In this document: positions 18,137 through 27,324 of the stretch, one piece after another
How positions within the stretch are numbered: position 1 is the first letter of the stretch
How the letters are laid out: each line of letters starts with the position of its first letter
Source: Nitrococcus mobilis Nb-231
GTDB taxonomy: Bacteria > Pseudomonadota > Gammaproteobacteria > Nitrococcales > Nitrococcaceae
DNA length: 64,000 nucleotides
Direction of reading: 5' to 3'
NCBI RefSeq assembly: GCF_000153205.1
Contig: NZ_CH672427.1
Location: 3,092,596-3,156,595 of the forward strand
Made by a program: the position numbers and the translations under genes
The notes under the pieces: generated by a model
What the model was told of the DNA's origin: nothing
Database searches by the model: none
What the model saw: only the letters and a program-made list of their open reading frames with translations

Positions 18137-19422
18137 ACATCGTGATGATGACCAACACTTACCTGCCGCATGTGGGTGGTGTGGCCCGCTCGGTGGACGC
18201 TTTCACACGCGCCTATCGCAAGCGGGGACATCGGGTGCTGGTCGTTGCCCCGGTTTTCCCGGATACGCCTGAGGAGGAAGACGACGTTGTTCGCCTACCG
18301 GCGATCCAAAACTTCAACGGCAGTGATTTCTCGGTGATGTTGCCTATCCCGGGCTATCTGGATTCGGTTCTGGATCGGTTTCGCCCGGAGATCGTCCACA
18401 GCCACCATCCATTTTTACTCGGAACGACGGCGCTGCGCGCCGCCTCGCTGCACGGCTGCCCAGTCGTGTTCACCCATCACACCATGTACGAGCAGTACAC
18501 GCATTACGTTCCCGGTGACTCACCCGCTTTGCGGCGCTTCGTGATCGAACTCTCCACCAGCTACGCCAATCTCTGCGATCGGGTGTTCGCGCCCAGCGAG
18601 AGCATCGCCGAGGTGCTCAAACGCCGCGGTGTGCGCGTGCCAGTGGAAGCCCTGCCTACCGGGGTCGTGCTCGAGCAGTTCAGCCGCGGCGACGGTGCGG
18701 ACTGGCGACGCCGCCTTGGTATTCCCCAGGAGGCATTCGTCATCGGCCATGTTGGGCGTCTCGCGCCCGAGAAAAATCTGGTTTTCTTGGCACGGGCCGT
18801 GGCGCGGGCGATGGGCGGCCGGCGCGACGTCCATTTTTTGGTGGTCGGTGCCGGTCCCTCGGCAAATGAGATGCGGCGCGTGTTCGACGCGGCCGGATTG
18901 GCGGATCGTCTGTACTTGCCCGGTGTATTGAGCCTGCCTGAACTCGCCGATGCCTATCACGCCATGGATGTGTTCGCCTTCGCCTCGCTCAGCGAAACTC
19001 AGGGGATGGTTCTCGCCGAGGCCATGGCCGCCGCCCTGCCGGTGGTTGCCGTGGACGCCCCCGGTGTTCGAGAAGTCGTGACGGACGCGTACAATGGCTA
19101 TTTACTGCCGACGGTCGATGAGGCGGCCTTCGCCGCGGCGTTGTGTAATGTCATGGCCTTGGATCGGCAACAGCGCATGGCCTGGACCGAAGCGGTTGCG
19201 AATACCGCCCGGCGCTATTCCCTGGAGCGGTCTGTGGATGCCGCTTTGCGGGCCTATCGTGTGCTGGAGGCGAATCAGGCGGCGCGCAGTCCCGCAGCCC
19301 GTGAACCTTGGTATGCCAACATCCGGCGCATTAAAGCCGAGTGGGAGCTGCTCAAGGGCGTTGCCCAGGCGGCCGGTGCGGCGGCAGCGGGTCGCGACGA
19401 GCACCGAGAGGATGCGCTCTAA
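18133..19422 (+). CDS. Family 4 glycosyltransferase
   Basis: A 429-residue GT-B glycosyltransferase. The N-terminal acceptor domain starts MNIVMMTNTYLPHVGGVARS; the linker reads IGHVGRLAPEKNLVFLARA; the nucleotide-sugar site has the family E-x7-E motif in SETQGMVLAEAMAA. The arrangement resembles GT4 enzymes that act on lipid acceptors, but the acceptor is unknown. It is translationally coupled (ATGA) to the glycosidase-like gene. Its 3' end overlaps the convergent membrane-protein gene by 4 bases. Confidence 0.9.
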   Translation: MNIVMMTNTYLPHVGGVARSVDAFTRAYRKRGHRVLVVAPVFPDTPEEEDDVVRLPAIQNFNGSDFSVMLPIPGYLDSVLDRFRPEIVHSHHPFLLGTTALRAASLHGCPVVFTHHTMYEQYTHYVPGDSPALRRFVIELSTSYANLCDRVFAPSESIAEVLKRRGVRVPVEALPTGVVLEQFSRGDGADWRRRLGIPQEAFVIGHVGRLAPEKNLVFLARAVARAMGGRRDVHFLVVGAGPSANEMRRVFDAAGLADRLYLPGVLSLPELADAYHAMDVFAFASLSETQGMVLAEAMAAALPVVAVDAPGVREVVTDAYNGYLLPTVDEAAFAAALCNVMALDRQQRMAWTEAVANTARRYSLERSVDAALRAYRVLEANQAARSPAAREPWYANIRRIKAEWELLKGVAQAAGAAAAGRDEHREDAL

Positions 19423-20582
19423 GCCGCCGGTGGCGACTTCCCCGATACACACGGGTGGGGTTTGACCGCGAAGGGGGTCACGTCTAGGCCGGTTAACAAG
19501 CGGGCGGCGGCGATACAGGTCAGGCCGAACGGCAGGTAGCCACCGTAGCCGAGCAGTGGCATGGCGAACAGGTGAAAGCGCTCCACATAAGCAATGCTAT
19601 AGCTCCAACGCGCCAGACTGTGCCAGTTCCAAAGCTCCCAGAAAAAGCCGCAGATCAGCCCGGCCAGTGCGGCTAGCCAGAGCACCGCCCAGTCGCCCTG
19701 AGCCAGCGGCGTGAGCAAGGAGCGCTCGCCGGCAAGGGCTTGCAGCGCGGTAATCACGACGAGCGGAGTGAGCCAGACCGCCCAGTAGAGCCCGTCCGGA
19801 TAGACGCCCAGCAACCCCAGCACGGTCACCGCCGCTACCAGTGCCACCACCGCCCAGGAGCGCGGCGGCCGCGGTGGTCGCCACCAGCGATCGAGCCCTC
19901 GGCTCAGGCCGGCAAACGTGGCCAGCAGATCCCGCGTGCTGACCACAGCGGGCAGCACGGTGGAGAAGGGCAGGCTGCTCGATAGAACGGCGCCAGTCGT
20001 CGGCGCCGCTTCGCTCACTTGGTGATAATGCCAGTTGCCGACGAATTGGTTGAGGTATTCGAATACCCACCAAAATGCGGTACTGGCTGGAAACAGCATG
20101 AGCAAGCGCCACGGTGCGTCGCTGAGCAGGCAGCGCCCGGCCCGTTGCTTGGTCAATGCGTTGACCGTGATGATGTAGCCGAGCCAAAGGCCGCTGAAGG
20201 AATGGCGGCGAATGAACGGGGCCGTCGGAATTCCTCCCCAGGCGAGCGCCCAGGCGGCGAACAGCAGCGCCGCGCCGAACCAACCCCACCAGGGGAAAGC
20301 GAGCTTTTGCCGGGCTCGATAGCCGGAGGGTGCACCGGTCGCGAGCCGGAATAGAAACGGTACCAGCACGAGCATGGTGGTGCCGGCATAAGTCCAGAAG
20401 ATCGGCCAAGAGAACTCGGCGTGGGCCAGCCGGGGTGTTTCGAAGGGGAACATCCAATACGCTGCTATGGGCTCGCCGAGTGCCAGTCGGCCCAGGCTAG
20501 GCGGCGCCATGATCAATATGAGCGCCAGCAATGCCTGCGCGATTCGGGCGATCGGTTTTCCTGTTTTGGCTCGATAGCGCAT
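19419..20582 (-). CDS. Polytopic membrane protein of unknown function
   Basis: A 387-residue protein with about ten hydrophobic segments. Aromatic-rich loops (FWTYAGTTMLVL, FWWVFEYLNQFVGNWHYH, CGFFWELWNWHSLARW) are its most distinctive features. I do not recognise the family. The start at 20580-20582 (MRYRAKTGKP) is a choice; an upstream in-frame ATG would add 12 residues. It converges on the glycosyltransferase gene. Confidence 0.7.
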   Translation of the reverse strand: MRYRAKTGKPIARIAQALLALILIMAPPSLGRLALGEPIAAYWMFPFETPRLAHAEFSWPIFWTYAGTTMLVLVPFLFRLATGAPSGYRARQKLAFPWWGWFGAALLFAAWALAWGGIPTAPFIRRHSFSGLWLGYIITVNALTKQRAGRCLLSDAPWRLLMLFPASTAFWWVFEYLNQFVGNWHYHQVSEAAPTTGAVLSSSLPFSTVLPAVVSTRDLLATFAGLSRGLDRWWRPPRPPRSWAVVALVAAVTVLGLLGVYPDGLYWAVWLTPLVVITALQALAGERSLLTPLAQGDWAVLWLAALAGLICGFFWELWNWHSLARWSYSIAYVERFHLFAMPLLGYGGYLPFGLTCIAAARLLTGLDVTPFAVKPHPCVSGKSPPAA

Positions 20583-20810
20583 GTACCGGACCCCACGGTC
20601 GCTTGGCAGGAAATTCAAAGCCTGTAGCTAGATATTCTGCCCAGCCCTCAGCGTGATCACGCTCGGCATCGGCCGAGCCCCCGACGCGTGGCGAACCGAA
20701 CCGAATCTCGCTGACTACACTTTAAATTGCAGGCGAGCACGGCCGCGCAGTCGGCGCTCGTCAACGCTCGGAGACATTCCGTTAATCATTGTGAAAGGAG
20801 GCCATACGCT

Positions 20811-21029
20811 ATGTCGAGCAGCGCTTATAAAGTGGTCGAGGTCATCGGGACCAGCGAGAATTCCTGGGAAGAGGCCGCCCGCAATGCGGTTGAGACCGCG
20901 GCCCAATCGCTCAAGCACATGCGCATCGCCGAGGTAAAGGAGCTGGACATGACGGTCGGTGCGGACGGCCGGGTGATGAGCTATCGCGCGAAGATGAGCC
21001 TGTCCTTCAAATACGTCCCAGGGGGCTGA
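20811..21029 (+). CDS. Dodecin-family flavin-binding protein
   Basis: A 72-residue dodecin, a small protein that assembles into hollow dodecamers storing flavins. The sequence YKVVEVIGTSENSWEEAARNAV followed by VKELDMTVGADGRVMSYRAK is diagnostic and covers the whole fold. The ATG at 20811 is preceded by AAAGGAGG and fits the family length. A strong GC hairpin follows. It is a single gene with no clear operon partner. Confidence 0.93.
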   Translation: MSSSAYKVVEVIGTSENSWEEAARNAVETAAQSLKHMRIAEVKELDMTVGADGRVMSYRAKMSLSFKYVPGG

Positions 21030-21040
21030 GTAGCGACGCG

Positions 21041-21074
21041 GTTGGCCCGGTCCTATCCGGTCGGCCGGGCCAAC
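21041..21074 (+). terminator. GC-rich hairpin after dodecin gene
   Basis: Perfect 10-bp arms GTTGGCCCGG (21041-21050) and CCGGGCCAAC (21065-21074) enclose a 14-base loop, 11 bases after the dodecin stop. No U-tract follows, so it may protect the 3' end or act with Rho rather than terminate on its own. Confidence 0.5.
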
Positions 21075-21356
21075 GTTCGGTGCTCCAATCCGCATGATAC
21101 TTGCCGCCGCACAGCCGAAAGCGCGGCGGTTGCGACACCGTCTCCGGGTGCGGGTAGGACGGCCTGGCCGCTTGAAGAGCCACCGCCTGCGAGGCGTGCT
21201 CGGGCCGCAACCGTGTTGCCCGGCGAAATGGCGGATACCTGCGTTGCGCAGTCACAACAAATCAAATATTAAGGATATACAATAAAATATAAACAATATT
21301 TCATGTTGCATGGCCGATGCTTTGGTTGTATCTTTACGACAGAAGTCAATATTTCA

Positions 21357-21377
21357 TCCAAGACTGCTAGTCTTGGA
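21357..21377. promoter_or_regulatory. 21-bp inverted repeat, candidate operator of the porin gene
   Basis: TCCAAGACT-GCT-AGTCTTGGA is a perfect inverted repeat with 9-base arms and a 3-base spacer, 106 bases before the porin ATG. It lies in an unusually AT-rich stretch (21250-21410) that also contains candidate promoter sequence. Symmetry and place suggest a repressor or activator site; the protein is unknown. The rest of 21075-21483 shows no gene. Confidence 0.55.
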
Positions 21378-21483
21378 GCAGTTTCTGTTGTTTTTACGCT
21401 ACAGTTTGTGGGCAAGGGGTACGGGTTCAAGCAGCTGCAATAACGTTCGCTGCCGGGGGCGGGCGTAAGGGAGGGAATAACGA

Positions 21484-22929
21484 ATGGCCAAGTTCAAGCG
21501 GTTAACCACGGGTGCGCTTGGGGCACTCGGTGCGGCCGCGCTGCTCTCGGGCAGCGCCCAGGCGCAGAATATCGGGCAGGAATTGATCGATGCCGTCATG
21601 GGCGGTAAGGTCGATCTCACGCTGCGTACGCGGTTCGAGCATGTGGATGACGATGCGCTTGCACCCGGTGGAGGCAAAGTCAAAGATGCCAATGCGTTCA
21701 CGTTGCGCAGCGTCTTGGGCTACGAGACTGGGCGTTTCTACGGCTTCGGGGCCTACGCCTCGGCGGTCGATGTCAGCGCTTTCGGCGGCGAGGCCTATAA
21801 CAGCACGGTCAACGGCAAGACCGACCGAGCGGTGGTGGCCGACCCGGAAACCACCGAGGTCAGCCAGGTCTATGCGAGCTATCAGGTGCCGCCCGGCGCC
21901 TATGGGGCGGATCCCAATAATTACCTAACGGGGACCAATATCAGGTACGGGCGCCAGCAGATTATCTTCCAGAACCACCGCTGGATCGGTAACGTGGTGT
22001 GGCGGCAGAAGTTCCAAATGTACGATGGTGCGCGGTTAAATTACGACTCGAAGCGCTTCGGGGTTAACTTCAACTACGCGTATATCTACAACGTCAACCA
22101 GATCTTCACCGAGCGCAGCGGCAATCGAGCCGACTGGCGAATGAACACCCACCTCGTCAACCTCGATCTGGACGTCGGGCATTGGATTCCCGCCGTGCCG
22201 GCGCATTTGATCGGCTACGCTCTTCTCTTTGATTATAACAATGGCGCGCCGGTAGGGAGATCCGTACCGGTGGGTAGCGCGCTCGTTGGGCAATCCTCCA
22301 GCCGGGCCTCCAACAAGACCTTCGGCGTGCGCTTGAACGGCAAGTTCCCGTTCGCTCGGCAGCGCGGCCCGCAGGCCCTCACGCTGGTCTACACGGGCGA
22401 GTACGCGCACCAGAGTGATTATGCTAACGGCGCCGGCGTCATCGATGCGGATTATATCTTTGGCCAGCTCGGGTTCGAGTGGTTTGGCGTCCACCTCTCC
22501 GGGGCCTACGAGCTCCTCAGCGGTAATGGCAGGTACGCCCTGCAAACCCCGTTCGCTACCCTGCATGGGCATAACGGTTGGGCCGATCAGTTCCTGACGA
22601 CACCGGCCCAAGGCCTGCAGGATGTCTGGATCCAGGCGGGTTTGGATACCACGGGGGCGGTTGCTTCCCTGCCGGATACCTGGCGGCAGGTTCTGGGGAA
22701 CATCAAGTTGTTGGCGCGTTACCACGACTTCAACTCCGACCAGGGCAGCATCCACTATGGGCGGGAGTTTGATATCCAGGCCGTCAAGCAGGTTACCCCG
22801 CAGCTCTCGATTCTCCTGAAATACGCCAACTACTGGGCGGATGGGGATAATACGCCCGCGACTCAGCTCGCCAGCAATATAACCCAAGACACTCAAAAGT
22901 GGTGGGTTCAAGGCCTGTTCAAGTTTTAA
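21484..22929 (+). CDS. Outer-membrane porin, alginate-export-like beta barrel
   Basis: A 481-residue exported protein. A signal peptide (about residues 1-27, ending SGSAQA) is followed by a series of alternating aromatic/polar strands and a terminal phenylalanine (QGLFKF) as expected for BAM-dependent barrels. The block NIRYGRQQIIFQNHRWIGNVVWRQ and the barrel layout resemble alginate-export-type porins. An AGGGAGG precedes the ATG. The solute is unknown. The gene stands alone between an operator-like palindrome and a hairpin. Confidence 0.8.
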   Translation: MAKFKRLTTGALGALGAAALLSGSAQAQNIGQELIDAVMGGKVDLTLRTRFEHVDDDALAPGGGKVKDANAFTLRSVLGYETGRFYGFGAYASAVDVSAFGGEAYNSTVNGKTDRAVVADPETTEVSQVYASYQVPPGAYGADPNNYLTGTNIRYGRQQIIFQNHRWIGNVVWRQKFQMYDGARLNYDSKRFGVNFNYAYIYNVNQIFTERSGNRADWRMNTHLVNLDLDVGHWIPAVPAHLIGYALLFDYNNGAPVGRSVPVGSALVGQSSSRASNKTFGVRLNGKFPFARQRGPQALTLVYTGEYAHQSDYANGAGVIDADYIFGQLGFEWFGVHLSGAYELLSGNGRYALQTPFATLHGHNGWADQFLTTPAQGLQDVWIQAGLDTTGAVASLPDTWRQVLGNIKLLARYHDFNSDQGSIHYGREFDIQAVKQVTPQLSILLKYANYWADGDNTPATQLASNITQDTQKWWVQGLFKF

Positions 22930-22952
22930 GGCGCTCAATACAGCCATTGGAA

Positions 22953-22985
22953 ACGCGTCCTGGGGGCTTTTGCCCTAGGACGCGT
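22953..22985 (+). terminator. Strong hairpin after porin gene
   Basis: Arms ACGCGTCCT and AGGACGCGT, extended by GGG/CCC, enclose a short CTTTTG-type loop 23 bases after the stop. No T-run follows the stem, so intrinsic termination is possible but not certain. Confidence 0.6.
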
Positions 22986-23081
22986 CCCTCGCAAAACCGC
23001 GTGTTGAAGTCTGAATGCGCGCGTCCACCGCAGTCAAATAGGATTGACCCAGCCCATCGCTTCGGAGAAGCTAGTGTCATG

Positions 23082-23329
23082 TCACGCATTAAAGGTCGTA
23101 TAAAGGCGCTTCAGTTTGATGCGTGCGTCTTGCGTGGTGAACTGCCAGTTCACCTTCGCCTGGAGCTGATCGCGATGCTCCTGCCAGGCTGAGACCTGCT
23201 CGCGCAACTGCGCAATGGTGTCGATTCGTCGATTCAGGCATTGGCTGATCATCACATTGAGCTCGATTTCGGCGACATTGAGTCAACTGCCGTGCTTCGG
23301 TGTGTAAATGAACTCAAAACGGTCCCAGA
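23082..23329 (-). pseudogene. IS630-family transposase, C-terminal remnant
   Basis: The reverse strand reads LWDRFEFIYTPKHGS, a TGA, then LNVAEIELNVMISQCLNRR and NWQFTTQDARIKLKRLYTTF before a stop at 23082-23084. This is the C-terminal part of an IS630-type DDE transposase; the TGA replaces the usual Trp of the GSWLN motif. The N-terminal two thirds are missing. Confidence 0.75.
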
Positions 23330-23461
23330 GGGGAATGGCACTTAGTTAAGCGAATAAATTCTATTATATCAATAGATTACGAAGGCGCGCCCAAAAGATG
23401 ACAGGAAACTATTTCAATGACTTATGATGGGACAAATCGCCAATTACCGGCTTGGATCGGT

Positions 23462-23929
23462 ATCGTTAATGCATAGAGTGTGAAGAACACGGACAGCGCC
23501 GAACACAAGGGATATGACGCGGGCAAGAAGGTCTCGGGAATCAAGCGCCCTATTGCGGTGGATACCCAAGGGTTGCCGCATGCCATTGCGATCACCACGG
23601 CCGATGTGACCGACCGCAAAGGGGCCTTGGCGGCCATGGATCGCTGCGCATCGAATCTACAGTTGGTTCAGAGCGTATTGGTGGATGGGGGTTACACGGG
23701 GCGCCCTTTTGCACAAGCCGTACAGAAGAAGCTTCAGGCGACGGTATAGGTAGTGAAACGCAACCAAGCGCACCCCTTTGCCGTGTTGCCCCAGCGATGG
23801 GTTGTGAAACGCTCCTTCGGCTGGCTGGAAAAACGCCGTCGCTTATGGAAGAACTGCGAGCATAAGCTCAATACCAGTCTGCAATTCGCCCATCTGGCGT
23901 TCCTCGTTCTGCTCATTAGAAGATTGTAA
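23462..23929 (+). pseudogene. IS5-family transposase remnant
   Basis: Translation gives SVKNTDSAEHKGYDAGKKVS, then GIKRPIAVDTQGLPHAI, LVDGGYTGRPFAQAV and, after an in-frame TAG near 23747, KRSFGWLEKRRRLWKNCEHK with LLIRRL before a TAA at 23927-23929. These are the DDE core blocks of the IS5 (IS427-like) group. A stop also lies just upstream of SVKNTD, and the N-terminal domain is absent or unrecognisable. Confidence 0.8.
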
Positions 23930-23941
23930 ACAGGCTCTTAG

Positions 23942-24148
23942 TTAGCGTTCTTCCGGCGGAAGTGCCATCTTGCCCCGTTTGGCGAGGGCAGCACGCCGTT
24001 CGCGCGCCAAGCGCCGGACGCTTCCCACCATTGGCTTCAATTCCGCCGCAGCGGCCAGGGAGTCTTCTACGGTTGCAGTCTTGCGTGCCTGACCTGGCGC
24101 CGATGCAAACTGCGGCTTGTGTGCCTGCTCCGACTCATCCTTTATCAT
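23942..24148 (-). CDS. Small charged protein, unknown
   Basis: A 68-residue reading frame with many Ala, Arg, Lys and Glu residues (ELKPMVGSVRRLARERRAAL) and a GCGAGG close to the ATG. Its length and charge fit a small antitoxin-like protein, but no partner toxin is visible and no family is recognised. It sits directly after the IS5 remnant and could be a spurious frame. Confidence 0.3.
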   Translation of the reverse strand: MIKDESEQAHKPQFASAPGQARKTATVEDSLAAAAELKPMVGSVRRLARERRAALAKRGKMALPPEER

Positions 24149-25176
24149 CCTCGCATCCTCGCGGTTGGTTTAAATGCGACAATTCAGGTAACCAGTGAAC
24201 AGCCTGGCGACTTTTAAGACCTCATCATATCTTGCCGAACAGGTAAAAAATTGTCAATCGCCAGCGAAATTGATCCGGATTGGCCATTGAGTGCATCTCG
24301 ATGTCGCGCCGGCGCATCGAAATTCTTCCTTGAGGCCGTCGACAGATAACCAGCATTATCAACGAATTAAGGCATCAACAGAATTCAAAAATTGAATGCC
24401 GGTCCGATTTAGAATATCCGGCGATTTTTTTGCGCTTCGATCTTCCATTGAAAAACATGCAGCCACTCATGACTAATTGAACGACAGCTTTATGTCGCTC
24501 GCCGCCGCCATTCGTAATCGTGCAAAGGCTGGAAGCGGCGAACTCGAGACGCCGGGTGCGAAGGCGTGGAGCTACGATGAAGAAAGCGCTATTAGTCAAG
24601 CTCCATTCCGGCCGAACTTGCGACCGGTCACGGTCGCTCCGCCGATTCGGCCCCGCGGGCGTCGCCTGTTCGTTCGTATGCAAGTGCAGCTGTTGCCACT
24701 GGGATCGCAAATGACTGGCTTCAGCGCTGTGCCTAGAGGCACGATGGCGCCACAGCGCCAGCCCCATCAACGGCGCACGGCGAAAAGTTCTACCATCGCT
24801 GCGTGTCTGGCCGCTGAGTCGTCTCACTTGGCTCCTCAATGACAATGAGCGTTAAGTTGGATTGAGTGTATGCAGGAAAAGTGATAAATAGTATTTTAAT
24901 ATGCCTAACTATTGGTTAAATAATTATTTAAAACATAACGTGTTTCTAGATTCCTTAGCCATGTTCGGCAAAGCGGGTGAGATGCTCTGAACGAAGGATG
25001 CTGGAGCGAACAATAGCCGAAGAGCAGCTATTCTGATTGGATGCAGCGCTTCTCGACCCGGCAAGCTTGCCTGGAGGAATCGGCGCGCCACCGCTGCCCC
25101 AACGCCTACTAGAGGCCGCCGTCACTCGTACCGCTATCGAAATGCGGATGACGTATTTTTAGAGGCGCAATGTGAC
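24149..25176. other. About 1 kb without a recognisable gene
   Basis: Open frames exist on both strands near 24375-24845, but their composition (runs of Arg, Ser and His, no conserved motif) gives no support for coding. Base composition shifts between AT-rich patches (24220-24440, 24850-24960) and GC-rich patches, as in decayed mobile DNA. The promoter of the cbbR-like gene is expected near the right end. Confidence 0.5.
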
Positions 25177-26139
25177 ATGACCATCCGGCGCATCACTCTT
25201 CATCAGCTCAGGATTTTCGATACCCTTGCCCAGCACATGAGCATCACACGCACGGCGGAGGTGCTCCACCTGACTCCGCCGGCCGTCTCCATCCAGGTGA
25301 AACAATTGGCCGAGGCGACCGGTCAGCCCCTGCTGGAGCAGGTGGGGAAGAAGCTTTATCTCACCACAGCGGGCAAAGCCGTGGCTTCGACCTGCCGAGA
25401 CGTCTTAGCACGCATGGAGCGCCTCGTCCAAGAGCTGGCCGCAATCCAGGGGCTGGAAAAAGGCATGCTCAGCGTCGCCATTCTTACCACGGCGAAGTAC
25501 TTCGTGCCGCAGTTGCTCGGCAAATTGAGCGAGCAGCACCCCGGCATCGAGGTCTCGCTGTTTGTGGGTAACCGAAAGTCGATTCTCGACCGCCTGGTCC
25601 ACAACCAGGACGATCTCTACATCCTGGGCCAGCCTCCCGAACACCTGGATGTCGTGACCATTCCCTTCGCCCGCAATCCATTGGTCGCTATTGCCCACCC
25701 GCAGCATCCGCTAGCTGCGAAGAAGAATATCTCGCCAAAGCGCTTGGCCCAGGAACCGTTCATCGCACGGGAGCCTGGCTCCGGTACCCGCCTCAGTTGC
25801 GAGGCCTTCTTTCACCGCCACAATGTGACACCCAAGGTGCGCATGGAATTGGGCAGCAACGGCGCCATCAGACAGACCGTTGCGGGCAGACTGGGCATCT
25901 CCATCATCGCCAAGATCACCGTTGAAGCGGAGGTCGCTCTGGGCAATCTCATCATATTGGACGTACAAGGTCTGCCGCTGGAACGCCAGTGGCACGTGGT
26001 CTATCCCGAGCGCAAAGTCCTAGCGCCTGCTGCACAAGCGTTTAAGGACTTTCTGATCTCGGAACATATGTGTCAGGTTCCGGACGATTCCGCAGTTGAA
26101 GTGCAAATCGATCAGGGTATCGCTGCTGCCAGGCTTTGA
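25177..26139 (+). CDS. cbbR: LysR-family regulator, CbbR-like
   Basis: A 320-residue LysR-type transcription factor. The N-terminal winged helix reads ITLHQLRIFDTLAQHMSITR with TPPAVSIQVKQLAEATGQPL, and the effector domain (about 95-300) follows the CbbR pattern (LSVAILTTAKYFVPQLLG, GNRKSILDRL). CbbR activates Calvin-cycle operons in response to metabolites. Its position 2.1 kb before cbbL on the same strand, rather than directly divergent, is slightly unusual and may reflect insertions between them. Likely targets are the palindromes at 27954-28064. Confidence 0.88.
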   Translation: MTIRRITLHQLRIFDTLAQHMSITRTAEVLHLTPPAVSIQVKQLAEATGQPLLEQVGKKLYLTTAGKAVASTCRDVLARMERLVQELAAIQGLEKGMLSVAILTTAKYFVPQLLGKLSEQHPGIEVSLFVGNRKSILDRLVHNQDDLYILGQPPEHLDVVTIPFARNPLVAIAHPQHPLAAKKNISPKRLAQEPFIAREPGSGTRLSCEAFFHRHNVTPKVRMELGSNGAIRQTVAGRLGISIIAKITVEAEVALGNLIILDVQGLPLERQWHVVYPERKVLAPAAQAFKDFLISEHMCQVPDDSAVEVQIDQGIAAARL

Positions 26140-26387
26140 GGGCCTGTATGGGTGTGCGGAGCTCGAGCGCTTCCGCGGCGGCGATGATTGGACTCACGAG
26201 CGCGGCCGGAGCCACGCATCTGCGCAAGTTCTGCTCAGTCGCCCGTGATGCGCCGTGAGTAGGGGCGTGCGCGGGCTGGGGGGTGAGCGATTATAGCCCC
26301 AGGTGGCGGGCATCCGATCTGGCAGGACACCGGTGAGGAGAGGCTGCGGGCCGCCGAAACGCCGGCTCATGCTGCCTATACGCTATA

Positions 26388-26479
26388 CTGGCTACATGTA
26401 GAAGAATTACCCTGACGAGCGTGTCTGTCGTATTCGCGAGGGCACCAGCGATATTCAGAAAATGGTGATCGCGCGCTAG
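26388..26479 (+). pseudogene. Acyl-CoA dehydrogenase C-terminal remnant
   Basis: A short stretch translates to YPDERVCRIREGTSDIQKMV and IAR before a TAG at 26477-26479. EGTSDIQ with the preceding Arg-rich segment is the catalytic-Glu region of acyl-CoA dehydrogenases. An in-frame TAG just upstream and the tiny size mark it as a fragment. The rest of the gap 26140-26534 holds nothing else recognised. Confidence 0.5.
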
Positions 26480-26534
26480 GTGGTGGCGGCGCAGAAACCC
26501 GTTCCGATGGGGGGCGGAAGAGGGAGAGCGGAAT

Positions 26535-27170
26535 ATGTCCGAGGCGATCGATCTGCTGCTCGCAGGGTATCGCAGTTATCGTGCTCTGTTCTACGAGAAG
26601 CGGGGTGACCTCACCCGAAAGCTGGCCCGAGAGGGACAAAGCCCGAAAGTGCTGGTCATCGCGTGCTCCGATTCACGTGTCGACCCGGCGGTCCTGTTCA
26701 ATGCCGATCCCGGCGAGATCTTTGTCGTACGGAACATCGCTGCATTGGTGCCGCCCTACACGCCGGACGATAAACATCACGGCACCAGCGCGGCGATCGA
26801 GTTCGCGGTACGTGATCTTAATGTGAAGGATATCGTGGTGCTCGGCCACTCCAGCTGCGGCGGTATGAAAGCCCTGTCGAAGTTGGCGCGAGGCGAAGTC
26901 GTGGATCGCGAGTTCATTGGCCCATGGGTGGAAGTCGCCCATGAAGCCTGTCAGCATCACGCCGCAGATGACCCGGGGTCGAACGCCAAGGTCGAAAAAG
27001 GGGCGATCAAAACGTCCCTCAATAATCTCATGGGGTTCCCGTGGATCGCTGAAGCCGTCGACGCTGGAAGCCTAGTCCTGCACGGCTGGTGGGCCAATCT
27101 GCACACGGGTGATCTGTTTGCGCACGAGCCGCGCACCGGGGAGTTCCATCCGATCGTCGGAGCCGTCTAG
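26535..27170 (+). CDS. Beta-class carbonic anhydrase
   Basis: A 211-residue beta-carbonic anhydrase interconverting CO2 and bicarbonate. The zinc ligands are C44, H105 and C108 (CSDSR and GHSSCGG) with the D46-R48 dyad next to the metal. The length is typical of the CynT/Can type. No signal peptide is visible, so it should be cytosolic and distinct from the carboxysomal CsoSCA. A GGAAGAGGGAGAG stretch precedes the ATG. Its place between cbbR and cbbL suggests a role in carbon supply. Confidence 0.95.
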   Translation: MSEAIDLLLAGYRSYRALFYEKRGDLTRKLAREGQSPKVLVIACSDSRVDPAVLFNADPGEIFVVRNIAALVPPYTPDDKHHGTSAAIEFAVRDLNVKDIVVLGHSSCGGMKALSKLARGEVVDREFIGPWVEVAHEACQHHAADDPGSNAKVEKGAIKTSLNNLMGFPWIAEAVDAGSLVLHGWWANLHTGDLFAHEPRTGEFHPIVGAV

Positions 27171-27324
27171 AACCTGACATTGTCCCACATCCTGGCTGAA
27201 TATTGCCGTCGCGCTCGGGTAGTCTGCGGCCATGGTCGTGGACAGGTACAGCGTTGGGTGAGTGCATGGCGCGCGGTGGCGCACCCTCGGCGCCGGTCTG
27301 GGTGTTGGCGTCGTACCCGGCGAG

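Noticed and set aside
24375-24845. Overlapping open frames on both strands of 156 and 121 codons
   Set aside because: Low-complexity composition and no conserved motif; treated as part of the empty kilobase.
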